This document shows, piece by piece, positions 51,404 to 62,442 of a DNA stretch of 64,000 nucleotides. Each line of letters starts with the position of its first letter. Position 1 is the first letter of the stretch. Source of the DNA: Ostreiculturibacter nitratireducens (GTDB taxonomy: Bacteria; Pseudomonadota; Alphaproteobacteria; Rhodobacterales; Rhodobacteraceae); assembly GCF_032670585.1 (NCBI RefSeq), contig NZ_JAVQHL010000002.1:744001-808000 (forward strand), written 5' to 3'. Under the pieces are notes generated by a model that was not told the origin of the DNA, made no database searches, and worked only from the letters and a program-made list of their open reading frames with translations. The translations under genes were made by a program, and so were the position numbers.

Positions 51404-52474
51404 ATGGCCGCCGACACAGACAGATACGAGGACGTTGTGAAGACGCGTCCGACGGAGCAGGTCGCCGAATTCGAGGAACACGGAAAGGGCCTTATGGACT
51501 TCGTCCATGAGAAGCTGCACCGCTATCCGTTCCTGGTGCCATTGCTCGTCATCATCATCGCGGTGATCGTGTTCGGTCTGATCAACCCGAACTTCTACCG
51601 CGTCAACACGCTCTCGGTCATCCTGCAGCAGATCGGTATCGTCGGCATCCTCGGCACCGCTCAGGCCATCGTCATCCTGACTGCGGGCATCGACCTCTCC
51701 GTTGGGGCGATGGCGATCTTCATCACGGTGATCATGGGCCAGTTCACCTTCCGGTATGGAATTCCGGCCGAGATCTCCATCGTCATCGGCCTTCTGGCGG
51801 GCACTTTCATGGGCTTCGTCAACGGCTGGCTGGTGGCAAAGGTCAAGTTGCCGCCCTTCATCGTCACGCTCGGGACCTGGCAGATCATTCTCGCCGCGAA
51901 CTACATCTACTCCCGCAACGAAACCATCCGCAGCCAGGACATCGAGGCCGAGGCCCCGGCGCTCCAGTTCTGGGGAGAGATCATCCGCATAGGCGACGCG
52001 CGCGTTACATATGGCGTGATTGCCTTCCTCGTACTGGTCGCAATCATGGCCTACGTGTTGCGCCACACGGCATGGGGAAGGCATGTCTATGCCGTGGGCG
52101 ACGATGCCGAGGCCGCCGAGCTGGCCGGGGTCAACACGGAAAGGGTCCTGATCCAGGTCTACACGCTGGCGGGCCTGCTCTGCGGTCTTGCCGCCTGGGT
52201 CGCCATCGGGCGCTTCGGCGCGATCTCGCCCGGCGCCTCGACAGGGGTCCAGGGCAACATCCAGTCGATCACCGCGGTGGTGATCGGGGGCATCTCGCTC
52301 TTTGGCGGGCGCGGCTCGATCATCGGCATGTTCCTCGGCGCACTGATCGTGGGCGTTTTCGAAATGGGCCTCAGGATGGCCGGGGCCGATGCGCAGTGGA
52401 CCTTCCTCCTCATCGGCGTGCTGATCATCGCCGCCGTGACCGTGGACCAGTGGATCAGAAAGGTGTCGGCATGA
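51404..52474 (+). CDS. frcC: Fructose-type ABC transporter permease
   Basis: A 356-residue permease of the RbsC/BPD_transp_2 group with about 8-10 transmembrane helices. A soluble N-terminal extension of about 40 residues precedes the first helix (FLVPLLVIIIAVIVFGLINP). The family loop GRHVYAVGDDAEAAELAGVN and GGISLFGGRGSIIGMFLGAL are intact. It overlaps frcA by ATGA. Confidence 0.93.
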   Translation: MAADTDRYEDVVKTRPTEQVAEFEEHGKGLMDFVHEKLHRYPFLVPLLVIIIAVIVFGLINPNFYRVNTLSVILQQIGIVGILGTAQAIVILTAGIDLSVGAMAIFITVIMGQFTFRYGIPAEISIVIGLLAGTFMGFVNGWLVAKVKLPPFIVTLGTWQIILAANYIYSRNETIRSQDIEAEAPALQFWGEIIRIGDARVTYGVIAFLVLVAIMAYVLRHTAWGRHVYAVGDDAEAAELAGVNTERVLIQVYTLAGLLCGLAAWVAIGRFGAISPGASTGVQGNIQSITAVVIGGISLFGGRGSIIGMFLGALIVGVFEMGLRMAGADAQWTFLLIGVLIIAAVTVDQWIRKVSA

Positions 52475-53250
52475 CCCAGCCCATCCTGACAGCAAAGAAC
52501 CTCGTCAAGCGCTACGGCCGTGTCGTCGCCCTGGACCATTGCGACTTCGAGTTGATGCCGGGCGAAATCCTCGCCGTGATCGGGGACAACGGCGCCGGCA
52601 AGTCCACCCTCATCAAGGCGCTCTGCGGCGCCGTGACCCCGGACGAGGGCGAGGTCTATCTGGACGGCAAGAGGGTCAATTTCTCCTCGCCGATCGACGC
52701 CCGCGAGGCAGGGATCGAGACCGTCTACCAGACGCTCGCGGTCAGCCCGGCGCTGTCCATCGCGGACAACATGTTCATGGGCCGCGAGATCCGGCAGGAA
52801 GGCATCATGGGCAAGTGGTTCCGCAAGCTCGACCGCAAGAAGATGGAGCAGTTCGCGCGGGAGAAGCTTACCGAACTCGGCCTGATGACGATCCAGAACA
52901 TCAATCAGGCGGTGGAAACGCTGTCTGGCGGCCAGCGTCAGGGCGTGGCGGTGGCGCGCGCCGCGGCCTTCGGGTCGAAGGTCATCATCCTCGACGAACC
53001 GACCGCGGCCCTTGGCGTCAAGGAAAGCCGCCGGGTTCTGGAACTGATCCTCGACGTGCGGTCGCGCGGCATCCCGATCATACTGATCAGCCACAACATG
53101 CCGCATGTCTTCGAAGTCGCCGACAGGATCCATGTCCATCGGCTCGGGCGCAGGCTCTGCGTCGTCGATCCGAAGGAATACACGATGTCCGACGCGGTGG
53201 CCTTCATGACCGGCGCCAAGGAGCCGCCACCGGAGCCGGCAGCGGCCTGA
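52471..53250 (+). CDS. frcA: Fructose-type ABC transporter ATP-binding protein
   Basis: A 259-residue single-domain ATPase. Walker A is GDNGAGKS (38-45), the signature LSGGQ is at 151-155 and Walker B is VIILDEPTAALG. It is the one-domain FrcA form, not the two-domain RbsA/XylG form. The ATG at 52471 overlaps the frcC stop. No sugar kinase (frcK) follows; the next gene is convergent copA. Confidence 0.93.
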   Translation: MTQPILTAKNLVKRYGRVVALDHCDFELMPGEILAVIGDNGAGKSTLIKALCGAVTPDEGEVYLDGKRVNFSSPIDAREAGIETVYQTLAVSPALSIADNMFMGREIRQEGIMGKWFRKLDRKKMEQFAREKLTELGLMTIQNINQAVETLSGGQRQGVAVARAAAFGSKVIILDEPTAALGVKESRRVLELILDVRSRGIPIILISHNMPHVFEVADRIHVHRLGRRLCVVDPKEYTMSDAVAFMTGAKEPPPEPAAA

Positions 53251-53269
53251 ACCTCAGGGGGGCGGCCGC

Positions 53270-55729
<2,460 letters not shown>

Positions 55730-55804
55730 GTCAGATCCATCGTCCGGTTCCTTGACTCCATCGACATGGAGGCGTCGAGGGGAAAGGTCAATCGCGGGGC
55801 AGCC

Positions 55805-57019
55805 TCACATCTCCTCGCGGAGAGTGATAGGGACGCCGTCCGTGATCTGGTCGGAGGGGTGCGTGATGACCGACTGGCCGGCCTCGACACCCGCGAGTAT
55901 CTGTGCCGTGCGCGCGTTCCTTTGGCCGACTTCCACATCCGCAAGGCGGGCCGTGTCGCCCTCGGCCACGAAAACAGCCCATTCCCCGCCATGCCGGAAG
56001 AGCGCCGAGAGGGGGACCTGAACCACGTCGTCGGCTTCCCAGACGACGATCCGCAGGAACACCGCGAACTGGTCTCCAAGGCCAGGCCGCTCCTCGGGCG
56101 GCGAGAGGAGGGAGAAGATCGCGTCCACCCGCTGCTCCTCGATCCCGAGGGCGGAGACCTTCGTCACCGCCGAAGGTTCGATGCGCATCAACTCGGCGCG
56201 GAGCGCCTCGGGTCCGCCCCAGCGTTCGACCGCCGCCCTGGCGTTCGCCGGCAGGCGGACCGCGTCCGCCGAAAGGAGGTCGGCCACGATCTCGAGGTTG
56301 TCTGGCTGACCGATGGAGACAAGGGGCGAGCCGGGCGTGACCGTGTGTTCGGAGACATTCGCCACGGAAAGCACGCGCCCCGTGATCGGCGCGCGCAGCG
56401 TCACGCAACATGCCTCGCCGCCGGGATCGGTCCCGGCGCCCGGTTCGATCAACGCCGCGCGTGCGCGTTCGAGCGAGCTCCTGGCCATGGCCACCGAGGA
56501 TTGTGCCGCCTCGCGCGTGGCAACGCGGATCGACAAGATCTTGCTCGCATCCTCAAGCTGCGTGAGCGAGGAAACGCCGCGTTCGACCAGCGTCTTGATC
56601 CTGTCGTACTGGCTCTGCGCGTAGGCGAGTTCCTCTTCCGCCTGCCGGACCTGGCTTTCCGCCAGCCGAAGTGCCGCCTCTGCCTCGTGAACCGCGGCCT
56701 CGGCCTGAACGCGGGAGCGGGTGTCGAGCAACGAGGGCGCGATCGGTTCCACGACCGCGACGACGGTCTCGCCTGCGATCACCTCGTCGCCCACCTCGAC
56801 CGGCGAGCGGCGCGCCGTCCCCGCGATCGGAGCCGAGATGTCGAAGACCTCGCGGATCCTGGTGCGACCGTCCGCGTTCACGGTGACCTCCATCGGGCCC
56901 TGGACGACCTCGACCAGGTCGACCGCGACGGGTTCGGTGCGGAAGGCGAACCACAACAGTCCTCCCAGGACGACGATCCCGACGATCGCGGAGCCAACGG
57001 TGCGGGGTTTGAGGTCCAT
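55805..57019 (-). CDS. HlyD/MacA-type periplasmic adaptor
   Basis: A 404-residue membrane-fusion protein. An N-terminal anchor (AIVGIVVLGGLLWFAF) is followed by a lipoyl/barrel-sandwich half (TVNADGRTRIREVFDISAPI), a long alpha-hairpin (about 85-190, including AEAALRLAESQVRQAEEELA) and the second lipoyl half (LRAPITGRVLSVANVSEHTV). It bridges the inner-membrane ABC transporter to an outer-membrane channel that is not encoded nearby. It lies four bases after the permease gene. Two adjacent cysteines (GEACCVTL) are unusual and could bind metal. Confidence 0.9.
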   Translation of the reverse strand: MDLKPRTVGSAIVGIVVLGGLLWFAFRTEPVAVDLVEVVQGPMEVTVNADGRTRIREVFDISAPIAGTARRSPVEVGDEVIAGETVVAVVEPIAPSLLDTRSRVQAEAAVHEAEAALRLAESQVRQAEEELAYAQSQYDRIKTLVERGVSSLTQLEDASKILSIRVATREAAQSSVAMARSSLERARAALIEPGAGTDPGGEACCVTLRAPITGRVLSVANVSEHTVTPGSPLVSIGQPDNLEIVADLLSADAVRLPANARAAVERWGGPEALRAELMRIEPSAVTKVSALGIEEQRVDAIFSLLSPPEERPGLGDQFAVFLRIVVWEADDVVQVPLSALFRHGGEWAVFVAEGDTARLADVEVGQRNARTAQILAGVEAGQSVITHPSDQITDGVPITLREEM

Positions 57020-57023
57020 GAGG

Positions 57024-59396
57024 TTACTCCCGTGTTTTCATCACCGCGACGAGGTCCAGTGTATCGAGGCGCCGCCGGACGACCAGCGCAGACGCGAGGG
57101 CCGTCGCCAGGACGATCAGACTGGCCCTGGCGAAGGTCGCAGGCTGGATGACGAAGGGTATCGCGTAGAGATCGCTTTCGAAGCCCAGAGCGAGGGCGGC
57201 GGCGATGCCCATGCCGATGAGCCATCCGACCGGCTGCGCGAGGATCGCGATGATCATGCTTTCGCCGACGAGGATGAAGGAAACTTCGGCGCGGGTGAAA
57301 CCGAGGATGCGAAGGCTCGCAAGCTCGCGCGCACGCTCGGACAGGTGGATGCGCGCACCGTTGTAGGTGACGCCGATCGTGATCAGCGCGGCGACGGTGA
57401 TGTAGATCGTCTGCATGATCACGACGTTCTCGTTGATCGTGTCCTCGAAGGATTGGCGCATGTCGTTCAGCATGACGGTCCCGGACAGCGTCGGCATCTC
57501 CTTCAGGGCTGCGTGGAAGGCAGGCAGCGCGGCCTCGTCGACGGTGACGTTCGCGACGGATGTCCGGGGCGCCTGGCGGAACATGCGGTTCAGCGTCTCG
57601 GCGTCCATGTAGGCGCCGAGCCCGATATAGGTTTCGATCGTGTCCGAAACGACGATGTCGAAGCTTTCGCGCCGCCCGGTCAGGAAGTCGACCTGCACCG
57701 TATCGCCGGGAATGACGTTGAGCTGCCGTGCCAGGCGGTCGGCGAGGATGATGCCTTCCTTGGGCGCCGACAGTACGCCGCCCTTGCCGTCGACGACACG
57801 GCTTAGATCGGTGTCGGAGCGCCGCGCCTCGATGGAAACGCGCTTTTCCAGGTGGCCGTTGCGCAGGACCGCGACGTCGAATTGCTGGCCCTCGATCTGC
57901 ATCACCCCCGGCAGCGTGCGCAGGTCTTCCAGCGCGGCTTCGGGGATGTCGTGGGGAAAGATCAGCACGGCGTCCTGCCGGTTGGACTGGTAGAAGGCGG
58001 TGTCCATCATCTTGTCCATCGCGTCGTCGAAGAAATAGGACGATACCAGGATCGAGACAGAGAACCCGATGCCGAGGATCGACAGGGCCGTTCGCACTGG
58101 CCAGCGCGCGAGGCTGCGCAGGATCATCATCACGGGCTGCGAGGGGCGAAGTGCGGTCAGCAGACGGTCGAAGAGCGACCGGGAGAAGCGCGGCGGGGCC
58201 GGGGGCTGCATCGCCACCGCAGGCTCCATCCTTGCCGCGGCCAGCGCGGCCCTTATTGCCCCGAGCGCGGCGGTGGCGAGGCCCAGAAGGCCCGAGAGCG
58301 CATAGGGCGCGACGGGCACGCGGAAGATGAGGTAGGGGAAGTCGAAGAACCTTGCATAGAGCCGCGCGAGCCCGGCGCCGAGGTAGGCACCCACCGCCCA
58401 GCCGATGAGGATGCCGAGCACCGCCGTCAGCGCCGCGAGCATCAGGTAGTGGACACAGATTTCGATGTCGGAATATCCGATGGCCTTCAGAAGCCCGATC
58501 TCCTCGCGTTCGAGCGTGACGATCCGGCCGATGACCATGTTCACGAGGAAGGCCGAAATCGCGAAGAAGATCGGCGGCAGGATCATCGACATGGTCCGCA
58601 ACTGCTTGAGTTCGCCGTCGACGAAGGCGTGCGACTGTTGCGTTTCGCGCGTCTGCGCGCCGATCCCGCCGTAGGGTTCGAGAAGCGCGTCGAGCCTGTC
58701 GAGAACCTCCTTCTTCTCCGTGCCTGCGGCGACGGTCAGCGACAGGTCGTTGAAGGCGCCGGTCATGTCGAAGGCCGCCGCCGCGGCACGTTCGGGCATC
58801 CACAGGATCCCGAACCCCTCGTTGTCCGGCATCATCGCGCCGGGCCCGAGCGTGTAGATGAACTCGGGCGACAGCGCGGTTCCTGTGATTGTCAGCGTGC
58901 GCTTGCGGCCGTTCAGGTTGGCTTCGATCGTATCGCCGGGAACGTAGCCGTTCGCTTCGGCGAAGGGTTCGTTCACCATGATCTCGTCGGGTGCGTCCGG
59001 GTCGGGGGCGCGGCCCGAGCGCAGCAGCGGCACATTGAGCCGCGGCTCCCCCGAGGCGGGCAGCGACAGGACCTGGCCGACGGCCGTCTCGACCCGGTTG
59101 GGAAGGTCGAGGATCACGAGGCCCGAAACGCGCGGTTCGGCAACGAGGATGCCCGGAATCTCCTCGATCTCCGGCATGAGCGTCAGCGGCGCGCGGCGCG
59201 TCGAGGCGAAGATGTCCGCGAAGCGGTTGCGTTCGTAGTAGGCGGCGCGGGTTTCCTCCAGCGCACGGTACATGCCGAAGGCGGTCAGGAGGATCATCAC
59301 GCCGCAGGCAAGCACCAGCGCGATGGCGAGCGCCTGCGTCCACAGCCGCTTGAAATCCCGCAGGAGCTTCTTGTCGAGGGCGTGCAGTCCTACCAT
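57024..59396 (-). CDS. ABC transporter permease (FtsX-like, two-block)
   Basis: A 790-residue permease. An N-terminal helix (LAIALVLACGVMILLTAFGM), a large periplasmic domain and a block of helices (around ILPPIFFAISAFLVNMVIGR) are followed by a second copy of the same plan, ending in SLIVLATALASALVVRRRLD. Cytoplasmic loops such as LEREEIGLLKAIGYSDIEIC are typical of FtsX-like exporters. It overlaps the ATPase gene by 7 bases. Substrate unknown. Confidence 0.9.
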   Translation of the reverse strand: MVGLHALDKKLLRDFKRLWTQALAIALVLACGVMILLTAFGMYRALEETRAAYYERNRFADIFASTRRAPLTLMPEIEEIPGILVAEPRVSGLVILDLPNRVETAVGQVLSLPASGEPRLNVPLLRSGRAPDPDAPDEIMVNEPFAEANGYVPGDTIEANLNGRKRTLTITGTALSPEFIYTLGPGAMMPDNEGFGILWMPERAAAAAFDMTGAFNDLSLTVAAGTEKKEVLDRLDALLEPYGGIGAQTRETQQSHAFVDGELKQLRTMSMILPPIFFAISAFLVNMVIGRIVTLEREEIGLLKAIGYSDIEICVHYLMLAALTAVLGILIGWAVGAYLGAGLARLYARFFDFPYLIFRVPVAPYALSGLLGLATAALGAIRAALAAARMEPAVAMQPPAPPRFSRSLFDRLLTALRPSQPVMMILRSLARWPVRTALSILGIGFSVSILVSSYFFDDAMDKMMDTAFYQSNRQDAVLIFPHDIPEAALEDLRTLPGVMQIEGQQFDVAVLRNGHLEKRVSIEARRSDTDLSRVVDGKGGVLSAPKEGIILADRLARQLNVIPGDTVQVDFLTGRRESFDIVVSDTIETYIGLGAYMDAETLNRMFRQAPRTSVANVTVDEAALPAFHAALKEMPTLSGTVMLNDMRQSFEDTINENVVIMQTIYITVAALITIGVTYNGARIHLSERARELASLRILGFTRAEVSFILVGESMIIAILAQPVGWLIGMGIAAALALGFESDLYAIPFVIQPATFARASLIVLATALASALVVRRRLDTLDLVAVMKTRE

Positions 59397-60097
59397 TCGA
59401 TCTCCGCCGGATCGAGCCGGGTTTCGTTCACCTCGACCTCGCCGATCTTGCCGTCATGGAAACGGATCACGCGATGCGCCATCTTCCGGATCGCGGCGTT
59501 GTGCGTGATGACCACGGTCGTGGTGCCGAAGCGGTCGTTGATATCCTTCAGCGCCTTCAGGACGGTCGCGCCGGTCTTGCTGTCGAGCGCGCCGGTCGGT
59601 TCGTCGCAGAGAAGCACGTCCGGCTGCTTCGCGATGGCCCGCGCGATCGCGACGCGCTGCTGTTCGCCGCCTGAGAGCTCGGCGGGGAAATGGTCCATCC
59701 GGTGGCCGAGACCGACGAGTTCCAGCGCCTGGTCGGCGGGCATCGGATTGGCCGCGACATCGGTGACGAGCTGGACGTTCTCGCGGGCCGTGAGAGAGGC
59801 CACGAGGTTGTAGAACTGGAAGACGAATCCAACGTGGTCGCGCCGGTAGCGCGTGAGTTCCCGGTCGCTCATCGCCGAGAGCTGGTGATCGGTGAACCAG
59901 ACTTCGCCGCTCGTCGCTCGGTCGAGGCCGCCGAGGATGTTGAGGAAGGTCGACTTCCCCGATCCGGAGGGGCCGAGAAGGACCGTCAGCTCGCCCGCGA
60001 AAAGTTCCAGCGAGATGCCGGCGAGGGCCCGCACCTGGATCGGGCCGGTTTCGTAGATCTTCGTCAGGTCCTTCGTCCAGAAGACGGCTTCGGGCAT
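59390..60097 (-). CDS. ABC transporter ATP-binding protein (MacB/LolD type)
   Basis: A 235-residue ATPase. Walker A is GPSGSGKS (42-49), the signature is LSGGEQQRVAIARAI, Walker B is VLLCDEPTGALD and the H-loop is ITHNAA. It is the first gene of the four-gene minus-strand cluster ATPase-permease-HlyD-copA. The ATG at 60095-60097 is chosen. A FNR-like half-conserved site and a large palindrome lie in the 165-base gap to the divergent DUF2892 gene. Confidence 0.92.
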   Translation of the reverse strand: MPEAVFWTKDLTKIYETGPIQVRALAGISLELFAGELTVLLGPSGSGKSTFLNILGGLDRATSGEVWFTDHQLSAMSDRELTRYRRDHVGFVFQFYNLVASLTARENVQLVTDVAANPMPADQALELVGLGHRMDHFPAELSGGEQQRVAIARAIAKQPDVLLCDEPTGALDSKTGATVLKALKDINDRFGTTTVVITHNAAIRKMAHRVIRFHDGKIGEVEVNETRLDPAEIEW

Positions 60098-60144
60098 GGG
60101 CGTTCCTCTCCCGGCCAGATGGCATGGCCATGAAACACCCGTCA

Positions 60145-60158
60145 TTGATCCCGCTCAA
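60145..60158. promoter_or_regulatory. FNR-box-like site upstream of the ABC exporter
   Basis: TTGAT-CCCG-CTCAA matches the FNR consensus at nine of ten positions. It is centred 54 bases from the ATPase ATG and 111 bases from the DUF2892 ATG. The -10 positions are weak in both directions, so it may be coincidental. Confidence 0.35.
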
Positions 60159-60182
60159 GCACGCACCGGGAAATTCGCCGTG

Positions 60183-60210
60183 ATACACATTCTGTATATT
60201 GAATGTGTAT
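60183..60210. promoter_or_regulatory. 28-bp palindrome with ATTC-N8-GAAT core, candidate persulfide-repressor operator
   Basis: ATACACATTC (60183-60192) and GAATGTGTAT (60201-60210) are perfect 10-base arms around TGTATATT. The core ATTC-N8-GAAT is, as I recall, the consensus reported for SqrR/BigR-type ArsR repressors that sense sulfide or persulfide. It precedes a DUF2892 gene, a domain often found with such regulators. No regulator gene is present in the window. Confidence 0.65.
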
Positions 60211-60262
60211 TGATTCGCGCCTATATCAGCCGCGACAACACATCCATCGAGGAAAGCAAGAA

Positions 60263-60466
60263 ATGACCCTTGACCGCACCATCCTGATGTTCGCTGGCGC
60301 GATGGTTCTTCTCAGCGTCGTGCTGACGACTTTCGTTTCGCCCTACTTCGTCTGGTTCACGGTCTTCATCGGCGTGAACCTGATCCAGTCCTCGATCACC
60401 GGCCTCTGCCCGGCGGCTTCGATCTTCCGCAAGCTGGGCGTGAAGAACGGCTGCGCCTTCAAGTAA
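60263..60466 (+). CDS. DUF2892 / YgaP-type membrane protein
   Basis: A 67-residue inner-membrane protein with two helices (TILMFAGAMVLLSVVLTTFV and VWFTVFIGVNLIQSSITGLC) and the family ending GLCPAASIFRKLGVKNGC. The two cysteines, C49 and C64, are conserved in this group. The domain is often fused to or found near rhodaneses and sulfide-responsive genes; here it is alone. The ATG at 60263 follows GAGGAAAG. The palindrome at 60183 lies upstream. It is convergent with the Rieske oxygenase gene. Confidence 0.88.
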   Translation: MTLDRTILMFAGAMVLLSVVLTTFVSPYFVWFTVFIGVNLIQSSITGLCPAASIFRKLGVKNGCAFK

Positions 60467-60473
60467 CGCGCGG

Positions 60474-61607
60474 TCAGACGGGGATGCGCGAGGCTATGTA
60501 GCGCGCGAATTCCCAGTTCGGGCGTTCGAGATGCGACAAAGGCCCGGGCTCGCTGAGCCCGGCGCAAAGCCCGCGGTAAACCCGTTCGGTACAGCCCTTG
60601 TCCTCCGCGTTCACCTCGTCGAGGAGAGCGCGGAGGCGGGCGAAATGCTCTTGCGCCTTCGGGTCCTCCACGAATTCCGGCGCGAGTCCTCCGCCGAAGA
60701 GAACGTTGACACCCCCCGGCCCGTCGGGCGTCAGCGACAGGTACCAGAAATACCCCGGCGACAGCGTGATGAGCAGCGAGGGGTAGATCGACAGAAGCCA
60801 GGTCGTGCGCCTTTCGTCACCCGCCAGCGTCTTGTTCGTCGGATGCGCGAGCGTCAGGTCCAGCGCGTCATTCTTCAGGATGTAGTGATAGTTGAACTCG
60901 GGGAATCCTTCGGGGCAGGTCATCTTCATCAGGTCGACATGCCCGCCGATCGTCGCCTCGTGACACTGCGGCAGGTGGTAGCTTTCCATGAAGTTCTCGG
61001 CCAGCACCTTCCAGTTGGTGGCCCAGCGGAATTCCTCGCGGAACGCCTCGACGTAGTTCTCCATCCGGTACTTGCCGACGAGGTCCTCGACCTTCGACAG
61101 CCGCTCTGCGGGCGAGGGCGCTTCGGGGTTGAGCGAGACCATGATCCAGCCCAGCCATTCCTCGCAACGCACCTCGGGCAGCGCGATCCTGTCGCGGCAG
61201 AAGGCTTCGTTCCGCCCCATCGCCGGCGCGCCCCGAAGAGTACCGTCGAGGTTGTAGGTCCAGGCGTGGTAAGGGCAGGTGATGAGGCGCGTGTTGCCCC
61301 GGCCTTCCAGCAGCGTCGACATCCGGTGCCGGCATACGTTCGACATCGCGCGAAGCTTCCCAGAACCGTCGCGCAGCACGATGACCGGTTCGCCCGCGAT
61401 GGTCATCGTCAGGTAGTCGCCCGTATCCGGAAGCGCGTCGGACCTTCCGGCACAGAGCCATTCGGCAGCGAATATGTGCTTTTCCTCCAGCGCGAGGAAT
61501 GCGGGCGACGTGTAGACCGATTTCGGCATCGCGCGCGCCGACTCGAAAGGGCCCTCTACGCACGCGCGAAGTTCCTGGGCCGGGGTCATCGGTTCGTGGC
61601 GAGTCAT
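60474..61607 (-). CDS. Rieske non-heme iron oxygenase, alpha subunit
   Basis: A 377-residue oxygenase with Rieske ligands C92-R-H94 and C111-P-Y-H114, and a mononuclear iron site with H211 and H216 in NFMESYHLPQCH. Size and motifs fit ring-hydroxylating or N-demethylating (choline/betaine/stachydrine-like) oxygenases. No reductase or beta subunit is nearby. The ATG at 61605-61607 follows GGAG. The substrate cannot be named; the methylamine-type flavoprotein at 39 kb is suggestive but distant. Confidence 0.88.
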   Translation of the reverse strand: MTRHEPMTPAQELRACVEGPFESARAMPKSVYTSPAFLALEEKHIFAAEWLCAGRSDALPDTGDYLTMTIAGEPVIVLRDGSGKLRAMSNVCRHRMSTLLEGRGNTRLITCPYHAWTYNLDGTLRGAPAMGRNEAFCRDRIALPEVRCEEWLGWIMVSLNPEAPSPAERLSKVEDLVGKYRMENYVEAFREEFRWATNWKVLAENFMESYHLPQCHEATIGGHVDLMKMTCPEGFPEFNYHYILKNDALDLTLAHPTNKTLAGDERRTTWLLSIYPSLLITLSPGYFWYLSLTPDGPGGVNVLFGGGLAPEFVEDPKAQEHFARLRALLDEVNAEDKGCTERVYRGLCAGLSEPGPLSHLERPNWEFARYIASRIPV

Positions 61608-61724
61608 GGCGCGTCTCCGTTCGGACAAAATATCATTCACGATCCCGAGGCCGAGGAAAAGGGAGGCGCTTGCCGCAGAGCCCGATGCCTTGCTACCTTT
61701 TTGCGAAAGAAAGGTATCTTCACG

Positions 61725-62315
61725 ATGCTCGATCGTAGAAAGTTCATTGCGGGTGCGGCCGCCGCGACGGCTATGAGCGGTGTCGGGCTCAGTGCCTCTG
61801 CGACGACGGCGGAACCTTCCTATCTTGAACTCGGAGGGCCGCAGATCGCGCCGGAACTCATGCCGCAGGTTGTCCGGGTCAAGCGTGATTTCGTGCCCGG
61901 CTCGATCATCGTCGTATCATCGCGCTACCACCTCTACTTCATCACCAAGACCGGCCAGGCGATCCGCTACGGAGTGGCCGTGGGGCGAGGGGAACTGGTC
62001 TTCCGGGGCGAGGCCATGGTCGGCAGAAAGGTCGAATGGCCAAGCTGGAAGCCGACACCCGCGATGATCGAACGCAACCCGGCGGCATATGCCAGATATG
62101 CCGAAGGCATGCCCGGCGGGCCGAACAATCCTCTGGGCGCCCGGGCACTCTACCTGTTCCAGAACGGCCACGACACCGCCGTCCGCATCCACGGCACGAT
62201 CGAGCCGCAATCCATCGGGCAGTCCGTCTCGAACGGCTGCATCCGCATGGTCAACGAACATGTGATCGACCTCTACAACCGCGTCGCGCTCGGGGCACCG
62301 GTTTCGGTATACTGA
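61725..62315 (+). CDS. L,D-transpeptidase (YkuD family)
   Basis: A 196-residue exported protein with a twin-arginine-like signal (MLDRRKFIAGAAAATAMSGV). The YkuD domain has RIHGTIEPQSIGQSVSNGCI, with catalytic H156 and C172 in the S-x-G-C-x-R motif. It should form 3-3 crosslinks or attach proteins to peptidoglycan. The ATG at 61725 gives the signal peptide directly; the very long upstream frame is a chance opening over the Rieske gene. Confidence 0.93.
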   Translation: MLDRRKFIAGAAAATAMSGVGLSASATTAEPSYLELGGPQIAPELMPQVVRVKRDFVPGSIIVVSSRYHLYFITKTGQAIRYGVAVGRGELVFRGEAMVGRKVEWPSWKPTPAMIERNPAAYARYAEGMPGGPNNPLGARALYLFQNGHDTAVRIHGTIEPQSIGQSVSNGCIRMVNEHVIDLYNRVALGAPVSVY

Positions 62316-62442
62316 CTTGACGACGAAGCCTGTCCGGCACGTCCTGGCCTTTCCGCGCCGGGCCTGAAGCGCCCGGGCGGCGATCGCGCCCGTGTGACGC
62401 CGCGCCCCTTCCGGTGCCCGACAGCGCGCTGTAAGAGGGGGC

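Noticed and set aside
60531..61724. Long + strand frame fused upstream of the L,D-transpeptidase
   Set aside because: It runs antisense through the Rieske oxygenase gene; the transpeptidase has its own ATG and signal peptide at 61725.
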